From Salticus scenicus (Eukaryota; Arthropoda; Arachnida; Araneae; Salticidae): 64,000 nt of DNA. Below the pieces are notes generated by a model. It ran no database searches. It saw only the letters and a program-made list of their open reading frames with translations, and was not told the DNA's origin. Position numbers and translations under genes: made by a program. The stretch covers positions 310,001 through 374,000 of the forward strand of contig CAWVNO010002514.1 of the NCBI GenBank assembly GCA_963930645.1. Reading direction: 5' to 3'. Positions 11,057 to 22,111 of the stretch are shown piece by piece. How positions within the stretch are numbered: the first letter of the stretch is position 1; every line of letters starts with the position of its first letter.

Positions 11057-13066
11057 TTCAAACGACGATTCCCAAGCAACTAAAAGAGTCTAACTATCGC
11101 AGTAAGTTTCAGAATCTGCGGAATATATTCTAGTTTCATAATAACCGCACCGGAAATTTTGCACGGTGAAACTTTGGGCCCGGGGGGCGTTTTTACGCGG
11201 ACTTTCGGCAGCCGTCCTGCGCTCTCAAAATTTTTTTCGCAGTTTCACATGCCCATCTTCAAACGACGATTCCCAAGCAACTAAAAGAGTCTAACTATCG
11301 CAGTAAGTTTCAGAATCTGCGGAATATATTCTAGTTTCATAATAACCGCACCGGAAATTTTGCACGGTGAAACTTTGGGCCCGGGGGGCGTTTTTACGCG
11401 GACTTTCGGCAGCCGTCCTGCGCTCTCAAAATTTTTCTCGCAGTTTCACATGCCCATCTTCAAACGACGATTCCCAAGCAACTAAAAGAGTCTAACTATC
11501 GCAGTAAGTTTCAGAATCTGCGAAATGTATTCTAGTTTCATAATAACATCACCGGGAATTTTGCACGGTGAAACTTTAGGCCCGGGGGGCGTTTTTACGC
11601 GGACTTTCGGCAGCCGTCCTGCGCTCTCAAAATTTTTCTCGCAGTTTCACATGCCCATCTTCAAACGACGATTCCCAAGCAACTAAAAGAGTCTAACTAT
11701 CGCAATAACTTTCAGAATCTGCGAAATGTATTCTAGTTTCATAATAACCGCACCGGAAATTTTGCACGGTGAAACTTTGGGCCCGGGGGGCGTTTTTACG
11801 CGGACTTTCGGCAGCCGTCCTGCGCTCTCAAAATTTTTCTCGCAGTTTCACATGCCCATCTTCAAACGACGATTCCCAAGCAACTAAAAGAGTCTAACTA
11901 TCGCAGTAAGTTTCAGAATCTGCGGAATATATTCTAGTTTCATAATAACCGCACCGGAAATTTTGCACGGTGAAACTTTGGGCCCGGGGGGCGTTTTTAC
12001 GCGGACTTTCGGCAGCCGTCCTGCGCTCTCAAAATTTTTCTCGCAGTTTCACATGCCCATCTTCAAACGACGATTCCCAAGCAACTAAAAGAGTCTAACT
12101 ATCGCAGTAAGTTTCAGAATCTGCGAAATGTATTCTAGTTTCATAATAACATCACCGGGAATTTTGCACGGTGAAACTTTAGGCCCGGGGGGCGTTTTTA
12201 CGCGGACTTTCGGCAGCCGTCCTGCGCTCTCAAAATTTTTCTCGCAGTTTCACATGCCCATCTTCAAACGACGATTCCCAAGCAACTAAAAGAGTCTAAC
12301 TATCGCAATAACTTTCAGAATCTGCGGAATATATTCTAGTTTCATAATAACCGCACCGGAAATTTTGCACGGTGAAACTTTGGGCCCAGGGGGCGTTTTT
12401 ACGCGGACTTTCGGCAGCCGTCCTGCGCTCTCAAAATTTTTCTCGCAGTTTCACATGCCCATCTTCAAACGACGATTCCCAAGCAACTAAAAGAGTCTAA
12501 CTATCGCAGTAAGTTTCAGAATCTGCGAAATGTATTCTAGTTTCATAATAACATCACCGGGAATTTTGCACGGTGAAACTTTAGGCCCGGGGGGCGTTTT
12601 TACGCGGACTTTCGGCAGCCGTCCTGCGCTCTCAAAATTTTTCTCGCAGTTTCACATGCCCATCTTCAAACGACGATTCCCAAGCAACTAAAAGAGTCTA
12701 ACTATCGCAATAACTTTCAGAATCTGCGAAATGTATTCTAGTTTCATAATAACCGCACCGGAAATTTTGCACGGTGAAACTTTGGGCCCGGGGGGCGTTT
12801 TTACGCGGACTTTCGGCAGCCGTCCTGCGCTCTCAAAATTTTTCTCGCAGTTTCACATGCCCATCTTCAAACGACGATTCCCAAGCAACTAAAAGAGTCT
12901 AACTATCGCAGTAAGTTTCAGAATCTGCGAAATGTATTCTAGTTTCATAATAACATCACCGGGAATTTTGCACGGTGAAACTTTAGACCCGGGGGGCGTT
13001 TTTACGCAGACTTTCGGCAGCCGTCCTGCGCTCTCAAAATTTTTCTCGCAGTTTCACATGCCCATC
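11057..13066 (+). repeat. Left domain block 5, 10 monomers: At A B C A B hybrid B C B'
   Basis: This block ends directly at the first Ds monomer (13067). It contains a hybrid monomer (12263-12463) and a B' with tttagaccc (12866-13066). The same order, the hybrid and tttagaccc recur at 30956-32965, exactly 19,899 bp (99 monomers) downstream, so the two are copies of one another. Confidence 0.87.
12263..12463 (+). repeat. Hybrid monomer: C/D left end with A body
   Basis: It carries a46 and c50 (gcaataac) as in types C and D, but then g65 a69 with the A palindrome, c90 g91 and g120 as in type A. The switch lies between sites 50 and 65. A private a interrupts the G run (gggcccagg). Its partner is at 32162-32362. 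Confidence 0.88.
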
Positions 13067-13267
13067 TTCAAACGACGATTCCCAAGCAACTAAAAGAGTC
13101 TAACTATCGCAATAACTTTCAGAATCTGCGAAATGTATTCTAGTTTCATAATAACATCACCGGGAATTTTGCACGGTGAAACTTTAGGCCCGGGGGGCGT
13201 TTTTACGCAGACTTTCAGCAGCCGTCCTGCGCTCTCAAAATTTTTCTCGCAGTTTCACATGCCCATC
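13067..13267 (+). repeat. Reference monomer, subtype Ds (HOR slot 1)
   Basis: A type D monomer with g151 changed to a, giving actttcagcag in place of actttcggcag. It occurs once per HOR and is the best phase marker. Ds monomers start at 13067, 15881, 18092, 19298, 22112, 24926, 32966, 35782, 38596, 41007, 46232, 47237, 48242, 51056, 56282, 58091 and 61307. The change removes one pair of the small cgg/ccg dyad at 150-158. Confidence 0.94.
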
Positions 13268-13468
13268 TTCAAACGACGATTCCCAAGCAACTAAAAGAGT
13301 CTAACTATCGCAGTAAGTTTCAGAATCTGCGGAATATATTCTAGTTTCATAATAACCGCACCGGAAATTTTGCACGGTGAAACTTTGGGCCCGGGGGGCG
13401 TTTTTACGCGGACTTTCGGCAGCCGTCCTGCGCTCTCAAAATTTTTTTCGCAGTTTCACATGCCCATC
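13268..13468 (+). repeat. Reference monomer, subtype At (HOR slot 2)
   Basis: A type A monomer with c180 changed to t, which lengthens the T run before cgcag from five to seven. It always follows Ds in the derived domain, except in the 6-mer at 18092. It also starts the units of the left domain, so this marker is older than the other derived ones. Confidence 0.92.
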
Positions 13469-13669
13469 TTCAAACGACGATTCCCAAGCAACTAAAAGAG
13501 TCTAACTATCGCAGTAAGTTTCAGAATCTGCGGAATATATTCTAGTTTCATAATAACCGCACCGGAAATTTTGCACGGTGACACTTTGGGCCCGGGGGGC
13601 GTTTTTACGCGGACTTTCGGCAGCCGTCCTGCGCTCTCAAAATTTTTCTCGCAGTTTCACATGCCCATC
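13469..13669 (+). repeat. Reference monomer, subtype An (HOR slot 3)
   Basis: A type A monomer with a114 changed to c (ggtgacac; base 13582). It is found only directly after At in the derived domain. The left domain and the relic at 30956-32965 have plain A in this slot. Confidence 0.93.
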
Positions 13670-14875
13670 TTCAAACGACGATTCCCAAGCAACTAAAAGA
13701 GTCTAACTATCGCAGTAAGTTTCAGAATCTGCGAAATGTATTCTAGTTTCATAATAACATCACCGGGAATTTTGCACGGTGAAACTTTAGGCCCGGGGGG
13801 CGTTTTTACGCGGACTTTCGGCAGCCGTCCTGCGCTCTCAAAATTTTTCTCGCAGTTTCACATGCCCATCTTCAAACGACGATTCCCAAGCAACTAAAAG
13901 AGTCTAACTATCGCAATAACTTTCAGAATCTGCGAAATGTATTCTAGTTTCATAATAACCGCACCGGAAATTTTGCACGGTGAAACTTTGGGCCCGGGGG
14001 GCGTTTTTACGCGGACTTTCGGCAGCCGTCCTGCGCTCTCAAAATTTTTCTCGCAGTTTCACATGCCCATCTTCAAACGACGATTCCCAAGCAACTAAAA
14101 GAGTCTAACTATCGCAGTAAGTTTTAGAATCTGCGGAATATATTCTAGTTTCATAATAACCGCACCGGAAATTTTGCACGGTGAAACTTTGGGCCCGGGG
14201 GGCGTTTTTACGCGGACTTTCGGCAGCCGTCCTGCGCTCTCAAAATTTTTCTCGCAGTTTCACATGCCCATCTTCAAACGACGATTCCCAAGCAACTAAA
14301 AGAGTCTAACTATCGCAGTAAGTTTCAGAATCTGCGAAATGTATTCTAGTTTCATAATAACATCACCGGGAATTTTGCACGGTGAAACTTTAGGCCCGGG
14401 GGGCGTTTTTACGCGGACTTTCGGCAGCCGTCCTGCGCTCTCAAAATTTTTCTCGCAGTTTCACATGCCCATCTTCAAACGACGATTCCCAAGCAACTAA
14501 AAGAGTCTAACTATCGCAGTAAGTTTCAGAATCTGCGGAATATATTCTAGTTTCATAATAACCGCACCGGAAATTTTGCACGGTGAAACTTTGGGCCCGG
14601 GGGGCGTTTTTACGCGGACTTTCGGCAGCCGTCCTGCGCTCTCAAAATTTTTCTCGCAGTTTCACATGCCCATCTTCAAACGACGATTCCCAAGCAACTA
14701 AAAGGGTCTAACTATCGCAGTAAGTTTCAGAATCTGCGAAATGTATTCTAGTTTCATAATAACATCACCGGGAATTTTGCACGGTGAAACTTTAGGCCCG
14801 GGGGGCGTTTTTACGCAGACTTTCGGCAGCCGTCCTGCGCTCTCAAAATTTTTCTCGCAGTTTCACATGCCCATC

Positions 14876-15076
14876 TTCAAACGACGATTCCCAAGCAACT
14901 AAAAGAGTCTAACTATCGCAATAACTTTCAGAATCTGCGAAATGTATTCTAGTTTCATAATAACATCACCGGGAATTTTGCACGGTGAAACTTTAGGCCC
15001 GGGGGGCGGTTTTACGCAGAATTTCGGCAGCCGTCCTGCGCTCTCAAAATTTTTCTCGCAGTTTCACATGCCCATC
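14876..15076 (+). repeat. Reference monomer, subtype Dg (HOR slot 10)
   Basis: A type D monomer with two changes, t134 to g and c146 to a (ggcggttttacgcagaattt). The two always occur together. It is absent from the left domain and normally preceded by B'; exceptions at 15881-18091 and in the 26-mers have plain B before it. The change at 134 breaks the closing pair of the gcgt-tttt-acgc stem-loop. Confidence 0.93.
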
Positions 15077-15277
15077 TTCAAACGACGATTCCCAAGCAAC
15101 TAAAAGAGTCTAACTATCGCAGTAAGTTTCAGAATCTGCGGAATATATTCTAGTTTCATAATAACCGCACCGGAAATTTTGCACGGTGAAACTTTGGGCC
15201 CGGGGGGCGTTTTTACGCGGACTTTCGGCAGCCGTCCTGCGCTCTCAAAATTTTTCTCGCAGTTTCACATGCCCATC

Positions 15278-15478
15278 TTCAAACGACGATTCCCAAGCAA
15301 CTAAAAGAGTCTAACTATCGCAGTAAGTTTCAGAATCTGCGGAATATATTCTAGTTTCCTAATAACCGCACCGGAAATTTTGCACGGTGAAACTTTGGGC
15401 CCGGGGGGCGTTTTTACGCGGACTTTCGGCAGCCGTCCTGCGCTCTCAAAATTTTTCTCGCAGTTTCACATGCCCATC
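15278..15478 (+). repeat. Reference monomer, subtype Ac (HOR slot 12)
   Basis: A type A monomer with a82 changed to c (gtttcctaataacc; base 15359). It always sits between an A and a Bg. Two copies (in 26534-28543 and 28544-30553) also share gcatcgg in place of gcaccgg, which ties those two segments together by duplication. Confidence 0.93.
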
Positions 15479-15679
15479 TTCAAACGACGATTCCCAAGCA
15501 ACTAAAAGAGTCTAACTATCGCAGTAAGTTTCAGAATCTGCGAAATGTATTCTAGTTTCATAATAACATCACCGGGAATTTTGCACGGTGAAACTTTGGG
15601 CCCGGGGGGCGTTTTTACGCGGACTTTCGGCAGCCGTCCTGCGCTCTCAAAATTTTTCTCGCAGTTTCACATGCCCATC
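15479..15679 (+). repeat. Reference monomer, subtype Bg (HOR slot 13)
   Basis: A type B monomer with a120 changed to g (base 15598), which restores the gggccc palindrome typical of A and C monomers. It always follows Ac, or another Bg or C in the locally duplicated variants. It may come from gene conversion by an A or C neighbour at the 120 site, or from a simple substitution. Confidence 0.92.
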
Positions 15680-15880
15680 TTCAAACGACGATTCCCAAGC
15701 AACTAAAAGAGTCTAACTATCGCAATAACTTTCAGAATCTGCGAAATGTATTCTAGTTTCATAATAACCGCACCGGAAATTTTGCACGGTGAAACTTTGG
15801 GCCCGGGGGGCGTTTTTACGCGGACTTTCGGCAGCCGTCCTGCGCTCTCAAAATTTTTCTCGCAGTTTCACATGCCCATC

Positions 15881-18091
15881 TTCAAACGACGATTCCCAAG
15901 CAACTAAAAGAGTCTAACTATCGCAATAACTTTCAGAATCTGCGAAATGTATTCTAGTTTCATAATAACATCACCGGGAATTTTGCACGGTGAAACTTTA
16001 GGCCCGGGGGGCGTTTTTACGCAGACTTTCAGCAGCCGTCCTGCGCTCTCAAAATTTTTCTCGCAGTTTCACATGCCCATCTTCAAACGACGATTCCCAA
16101 GCAACTAAAAGAGTCTAACTATCGCAGTAAGTTTCAGAATCTGCGGAATATATTCTAGTTTCATAATAACCGCACCGGAAATTTTGCACGGTGAAACTTT
16201 GGGCCCGGGGGGCGTTTTTACGCGGACTTTCGGCAGCCGTCCTGCGCTCTCAAAATTTTTTTCGCAGTTTCACATGCCCATCTTCAAACGACGATTCCCA
16301 AGCAACTAAAAGAGTCTAACTATCGCAGTAAGTTTCAGAATCTGCGGAATATATTCTAGTTTCATAATAACCGCACCGGAAATTTTGCACGGTGACACTT
16401 TGGGCCCGGGGGGCGTTTTTACGCGGACTTTCGGCAGCCGTCCTGCGCTCTCAAAATTTTTCTCGCAGTTTCACATGCCCATCTTCAAACGACGATTCCC
16501 AAGCAACTAAAAGAGTCTAACTATCGCAGTAAGTTTCAGAATCTGCGAAATGTATTCTAGTTTCATAATAACATCACCGGGAATTTTGCACGGTGAAACT
16601 TTAGGCCCGGGGGGCGTTTTTACGCGGACTTTCGGCAGCCGTCCTGCGCTCTCAAAATTTTTCTCGCAGTTTCACATGCCCATCTTCAAACGACGATTCC
16701 CAAGCAACTAAAAGAGTCTAACTATCGCAATAACTTTCAGAATCTGCGAAATGTATTCTAGTTTCATAATAACCGCACCGGAAATTTTGCACGGTGAAAC
16801 TTTGGGCCCGGGGGGCGTTTTTACGCGGACTTTCGGCAGCCGTCCTGCGCTCTCAAAATTTTTCTCGCAGTTTCACATGCCCATCTTCAAACGACGATTC
16901 CCAAGCAACTAAAAGAGTCTAACTATCGCAGTAAGTTTCAGAATCTGCGAAATGTATTCTAGTTTCATAATAACATCACCGGGAATTTTGCACGGTGAAA
17001 CTTTAGGCCCGGGGGGCGTTTTTACGCGGACTTTCGGCAGCCGTCCTGCGCTCTCAAAATTTTTCTCGCAGTTTCACATGCCCATCTTCAAACGACGATT
17101 CCCAAGCAACTAAAAGAGTCTAACTATCGCAATAACTTTCAGAATCTGCGAAATGTATTCTAGTTTCATAATAACATCACCGGGAATTTTGCACGGTGAA
17201 ACTTTAGGCCCGGGGGGCGGTTTTACGCAGAATTTCGGCAGCCGTCCTGCGCTCTCAAAATTTTTCTCGCAGTTTCACATGCCCATCTTCAAACGACGAT
17301 TCCCAAGCAACTAAAAGAGTCTAACTATCGCAGTAAGTTTCAGAATCTGCGGAATATATTCTAGTTTCATAATAACCGCACCGGAAATTTTGCACGGTGA
17401 AACTTTGGGCCCGGGGGGCGTTTTTACGCGGACTTTCGGCAGCCGTCCTGCGCTCTCAAAATTTTTCTCGCAGTTTCACATGCCCATCTTCAAACGACGA
17501 TTCCCAAGCAACTAAAAGAGTCTAACTATCGCAGTAAGTTTCAGAATCTGCGGAATATATTCTAGTTTCCTAATAACCGCACCGGAAATTTTGCACGGTG
17601 AAACTTTGGGCCCGGGGGGCGTTTTTACGCGGACTTTCGGCAGCCGTCCTGCGCTCTCAAAATTTTTCTCGCAGTTTCACATGCCCATCTTCAAACGACG
17701 ATTCCCAAGCAACTAAAAGAGTCTAACTATCGCAGTAAGTTTCAGAATCTGCGAAATGTATTCTAGTTTCATAATAACATCACCGGGAATTTTGCACGGT
17801 GAAACTTTGGGCCCGGGGGGCGTTTTTACGCGGACTTTCGGCAGCCGTCCTGCGCTCTCAAAATTTTTCTCGCAGTTTCACATGCCCATCTTCAAACGAC
17901 GATTCCCAAGCAACTAAAAGAGTCTAACTATCGCAATAACTTTCAGAATCTGCGAAATGTATTCTAGTTTCATAATAACCGCACCGGAAATTTTGCACGG
18001 TGAAACTTTGGGCCCGGGGGGCGTTTTTACGCGGACTTTCGGCAGCCGTCCTGCGCTCTCAAAATTTTTCTCGCAGTTTCACATGCCCATC
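15881..18091 (+). repeat. 11-mer HOR variant: Ds At An B C B Dg A Ac Bg C
   Basis: Compared with the canonical unit it lacks three monomers of the A-B-A-B' stretch, leaving one B with g143 directly before Dg. The loss is of whole monomers with no change in phase, as unequal exchange between similar monomers would produce. Confidence 0.9.
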
Positions 18092-19297
18092 TTCAAACGA
18101 CGATTCCCAAGCAACTAAAAGAGTCTAACTATCGCAATAACTTTCAGAATCTGCGAAATGTATTCTAGTTTCATAATAACATCACCGGGAATTTTGCACG
18201 GTGAAACTTTAGGCCCGGGGGGCGTTTTTACGCAGACTTTCAGCAGCCGTCCTGCGCTCTCAAAATTTTTCTCGCAGTTTCACATGCCCATCTTCAAACG
18301 ACGATTCCCAAGCAACTAAAAGAGTCTAACTATCGCAGTAAGTTTCAGAATCTGCGGAATATATTCTAGTTTCATAATAACCGCACCGGAAATTTTGCAC
18401 GGTGAAACTTTGGGCCCGGGGGGCGTTTTTACGCGGACTTTCGGCAGCCGTCCTGCGCTCTCAAAATTTTTCTCGCAGTTTCACATGCCCATCTTCAAAC
18501 GACGATTCCCAAGCAACTAAAAGAGTCTAACTATCGCAGTAAGTTTCAGAATCTGCGGAATATATTCTAGTTTCCTAATAACCGCACCGGAAATTTTGCA
18601 CGGTGAAACTTTGGGCCCGGGGGGCGTTTTTACGCGGACTTTCGGCAGCCGTCCTGCGCTCTCAAAATTTTTCTCGCAGTTTCACATGCCCATCTTCAAA
18701 CGACGATTCCCAAGCAACTAAAAGAGTCTAACTATCGCAGTAAGTTTCAGAATCTGCGAAATGTATTCTAGTTTCATAATAACATCACCGGGAATTTTGC
18801 ACGGTGAAACTTTGGACCCGGAGGGCGTTTTTACGCGGACTTTCGGCAGCCGTCCTGCGCTCTCAAAATTTTTCTCGCAGTTTCACATGCCCATCTTCAA
18901 ACGACGATTCCCAAGCAACTAAAAGAGTCTAACTATCGCAGTAAGTTTCAGAATCTGCGAAATGTATTCTAGTTTCATAATAACATCACCGGGAATTTTG
19001 CACGGTGAAACTTTGGACCCGGGGGGCGTTTTTACGCGGACTTTCGGCAGCCGTCCTGCGCTCTCAAAATTTTTCTCGCAGTTTCACATGCCCATCTTCA
19101 AACGACGATTCCCAAGCAACTAAAAGAGTCTAACTATCGCAATAACTTTCAGAATCTGCGAAATGTATTCTAGTTTCATAATAACCGCACCGGAAATTTT
19201 GCACGGTGAAACTTTGGGCCCGGGGGGCGTTTTTACGCGGACTTTCGGCAGCCGTCCTGCGCTCTCAAAATTTTTCTCGCAGTTTCACATGCCCATC
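18092..19297 (+). repeat. 6-mer HOR variant: Ds A Ac Bg Bg C
   Basis: This unit skips from slot 1 to slot 11 of the canonical order and duplicates Bg. The A after Ds lacks t180, so it is the slot-11 A rather than the slot-2 At. Confidence 0.9.
18695..19096 (+). repeat. Tandem duplication of a single Bg monomer
   Basis: The two adjacent Bg monomers (18695-18895 and 18896-19096) share the change tttggaccc, seen in no other Bg. The first has one further change (ggagggcg). They are therefore copies made after the tttggaccc mutation arose. Confidence 0.9.
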
Positions 19298-22111
19298 TTC
19301 AAACGACGATTCCCAAGCAACTAAAAGAGTCTAACTATCGCAATAACTTTCAGAATCTGCGAAATGTATTCTAGTTTCATAATAACATCACCGGGAATTT
19401 TGCACGGTGAAACTTTAGGCCCGGGGGGCGTTTTTACGCAGACTTTCAGCAGCCGTCCTGCGCTCTCAAAATTTTTCTCGCAGTTTCACATGCCCATCTT
19501 CAAACGACGATTCCCAAGCAACTAAAAGAGTCTAACTATCGCAGTAAGTTTCAGAATCTGCGGAATATATTCTAGTTTCATAATAACCGCACCGGAAATT
19601 TTGCACGGTGAAACTTTGGGCCCGGGGGGCGTTTTTACGCGGACTTTCGGCAGCCGTCCTGCGCTCTCAAAATTTTTTTCGCAGTTTCACATGCCCATCT
19701 TCAAACGACGATTCCCAAGCAACTAAAAGAGTCTAACTATCGCAGTAAGTTTCAGAATCTGCGGAATATATTCTAGTTTCATAATAACCGCACCGGAAAT
19801 TTTGCACGGTGACACTTTGGGCCCGGGGGGCGTTTTTACGCGGACTTTCGGCAGCCGTCCTGCGCTCTCAAAATTTTTCTCGCAGTTTCACATGCCCATC
19901 TTCAAACGACGATTCCCAAGCAACTAAAAGAGTCTAACTATCGCAGTAAGTTTCAGAATCTGCGAAATGTATTCTAGTTTCATAATAACATCACCGGGAA
20001 TTTTGCACGGTGAAACTTTAGGCCCGGGGGGCGTTTTTACGCGGACTTTCGGCAGCCGTCCTGCGCTCTCAAAATTTTTCTCGCAGTTTCACATGCCCAT
20101 CTTCAAACGACGATTCCCAAGCAACTAAAAGAGTCTAACTATCGCAATAACTTTCAGAATCTGCGAAATGTATTCTAGTTTCATAATAACCGCACCGGAA
20201 ATTTTGCACGGTGAAACTTTGGGCCCGGGGGGCGTTTTTACGCGGACTTTCGGCAGCCGTCCTGCGCTCTCAAAATTTTTCTCGCAGTTTCACATGCCCA
20301 TCTTCAAACGACGATTCCCAAGCAACTAAAAGAGTCTAACTATCGCAGTAAGTTTCAGAATCTGCGGAATATATTCTAGTTTCATAATAACCGCACCGGA
20401 AATTTTGCACGGTGAAACTTTGGGCCCGGGGGGCGTTTTTACGCGGACTTTCGGCAGCCGTCCTGCGCTCTCAAAATTTTTCTCGCAGTTTCACATGCCC
20501 ATCTTCAAACGACGATTCCCAAACAACTAAAAGAGTCTAACTATCGCAGTAAGTTTCAGAATCTGCGAAATATATTCTAGTTTCATAATAACATCACCGG
20601 GAATTTTGCACGGTGAAACTTTAGGCCCGGGGGGCGTTTTTACGCGGACTTTCGGCAGCCGTCCTGCGCTCTCAAAATTTTTCTCGCAGTTTCACATGCC
20701 CATCTTCAAACGACGATTCCCAAGCAACTAAAAGAGTCTAACTATCGCAGTAAGTTTCAGAATCTGCGGAATATATTCTAGTTTCATAATAACCGCACCG
20801 GAAATTTTGCACGGTGAAACTTTGGGCCCGGGGGGCGTTTTTACGCGGACTTTCGGCAGCCGTCCTGCGCTCTCAAAATTTTTCTCGCAGTTTCACATGC
20901 CCATCTTCAAACGACGATTCCCAAGCAACTAAAAGAGTCTAACTATCGCAGTAAGTTTCAGAATCTGCGAAATGTATTCTAGTTTCATAATAACATCACC
21001 GGGAATTTTGCACGGTGAAACTTTAGGCCCGGGGGGCGTTTTTACGCAGACTTTCGGCAGCCGTCCTGCGCTCTCAAAATTTTTCTCGCAGTTTCACATG
21101 CCCATCTTCAAACGACGATTCCCAAGCAACTAAAAGAGTCTAACTATCGCAATAACTTTCAGAATCTGCGAAATGTATTCTAGTTTCATAATAACATCAC
21201 CGGGAATTTTGCACGGTGAAACTTTAGGCCCGGGGGGCGGTTTTACGCAGAATTTCGGCAGCCGTCCTGCGCTCTCAAAATTTTTCTCGCAGTTTCACAT
21301 GCCCATCTTCAAACGACGATTCCCAAGCAACTAAAAGAGTCTAACTATCGCAGTAAGTTTCAGAATCTGCGGAATATATTCTAGTTTCATAATAACCGCA
21401 CCGGAAATTTTGCACGGTGAAACTTTGGGCCCGGGGGGCGTTTTTACGCGGACTTTCGGCAGCCGTCCTGCGCTCTCAAAATTTTTCTCGCAGTTTCACA
21501 TGCCCATCTTCAAACGACGATTCCCAAGCAACTAAAAGAGTCTAACTATCGCAGTAAGTTTCAGAATCTGCGGAATATATTCTAGTTTCCTAATAACCGC
21601 ACCGGAAATTTTGCACGGTGAAACTTTGGGCCCGGGGGGCGTTTTTACGCGGACTTTCGGCAGCCGTCCTGCGCTCTCAAAATTTTTCTCGCAGTTTCAC
21701 ATGCCCATCTTCAAACGACGATTCCCAAGCAACTAAAAGAGTCTAACTATCGCAGTAAGTTTCAGAATCTGCGAAATGTATTCTAGTTTCATAATAACAT
21801 CACCGGGAATTTTGCACGGTGAAACTTTGGGCCCGGGGGGCGTTTTTACGCGGACTTTCGGCAGCCGTCCTGCGCTCTCAAAATTTTTCTCGCAGTTTCA
21901 CATGCCCATCTTCAAACGACGATTCCCAAGCAACTAAAAGAGTCTAACTATCGCAATAACTTTCAGAATCTGCGAAATGTATTCTAGTTTCATAATAACC
22001 GCACCGGAAATTTTGCACGGTGAAACTTTGGGCCCGGGGGGCGTTTTTACGCGGACTTTCGGCAGCCGTCCTGCGCTCTCAAAATTTTTCTCGCAGTTTC
22101 ACATGCCCATC
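19298..22111 (+). repeat. Canonical 14-mer HOR
   Basis: Full order Ds At An B C A B A B' Dg A Ac Bg C, 2,814 bp, the first of three consecutive canonical units. The B at slot 7 has two private changes (ccaaacaac near 20521 and aaatatattc near 20570). Confidence 0.94.

Larger units (their letters stand above)
13067..15880 (+). repeat. Canonical 14-mer HOR, first copy (2,814 bp)
   Basis: The order is Ds At An B C A B A B' Dg A Ac Bg C. This is the first place in the window where all derived markers appear, each at its fixed slot. Private changes include gttttag in the A at 14072-14272 and aaaggg in the B' at 14675-14875. The length is 14 times 201 with no indel. Confidence 0.93.
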
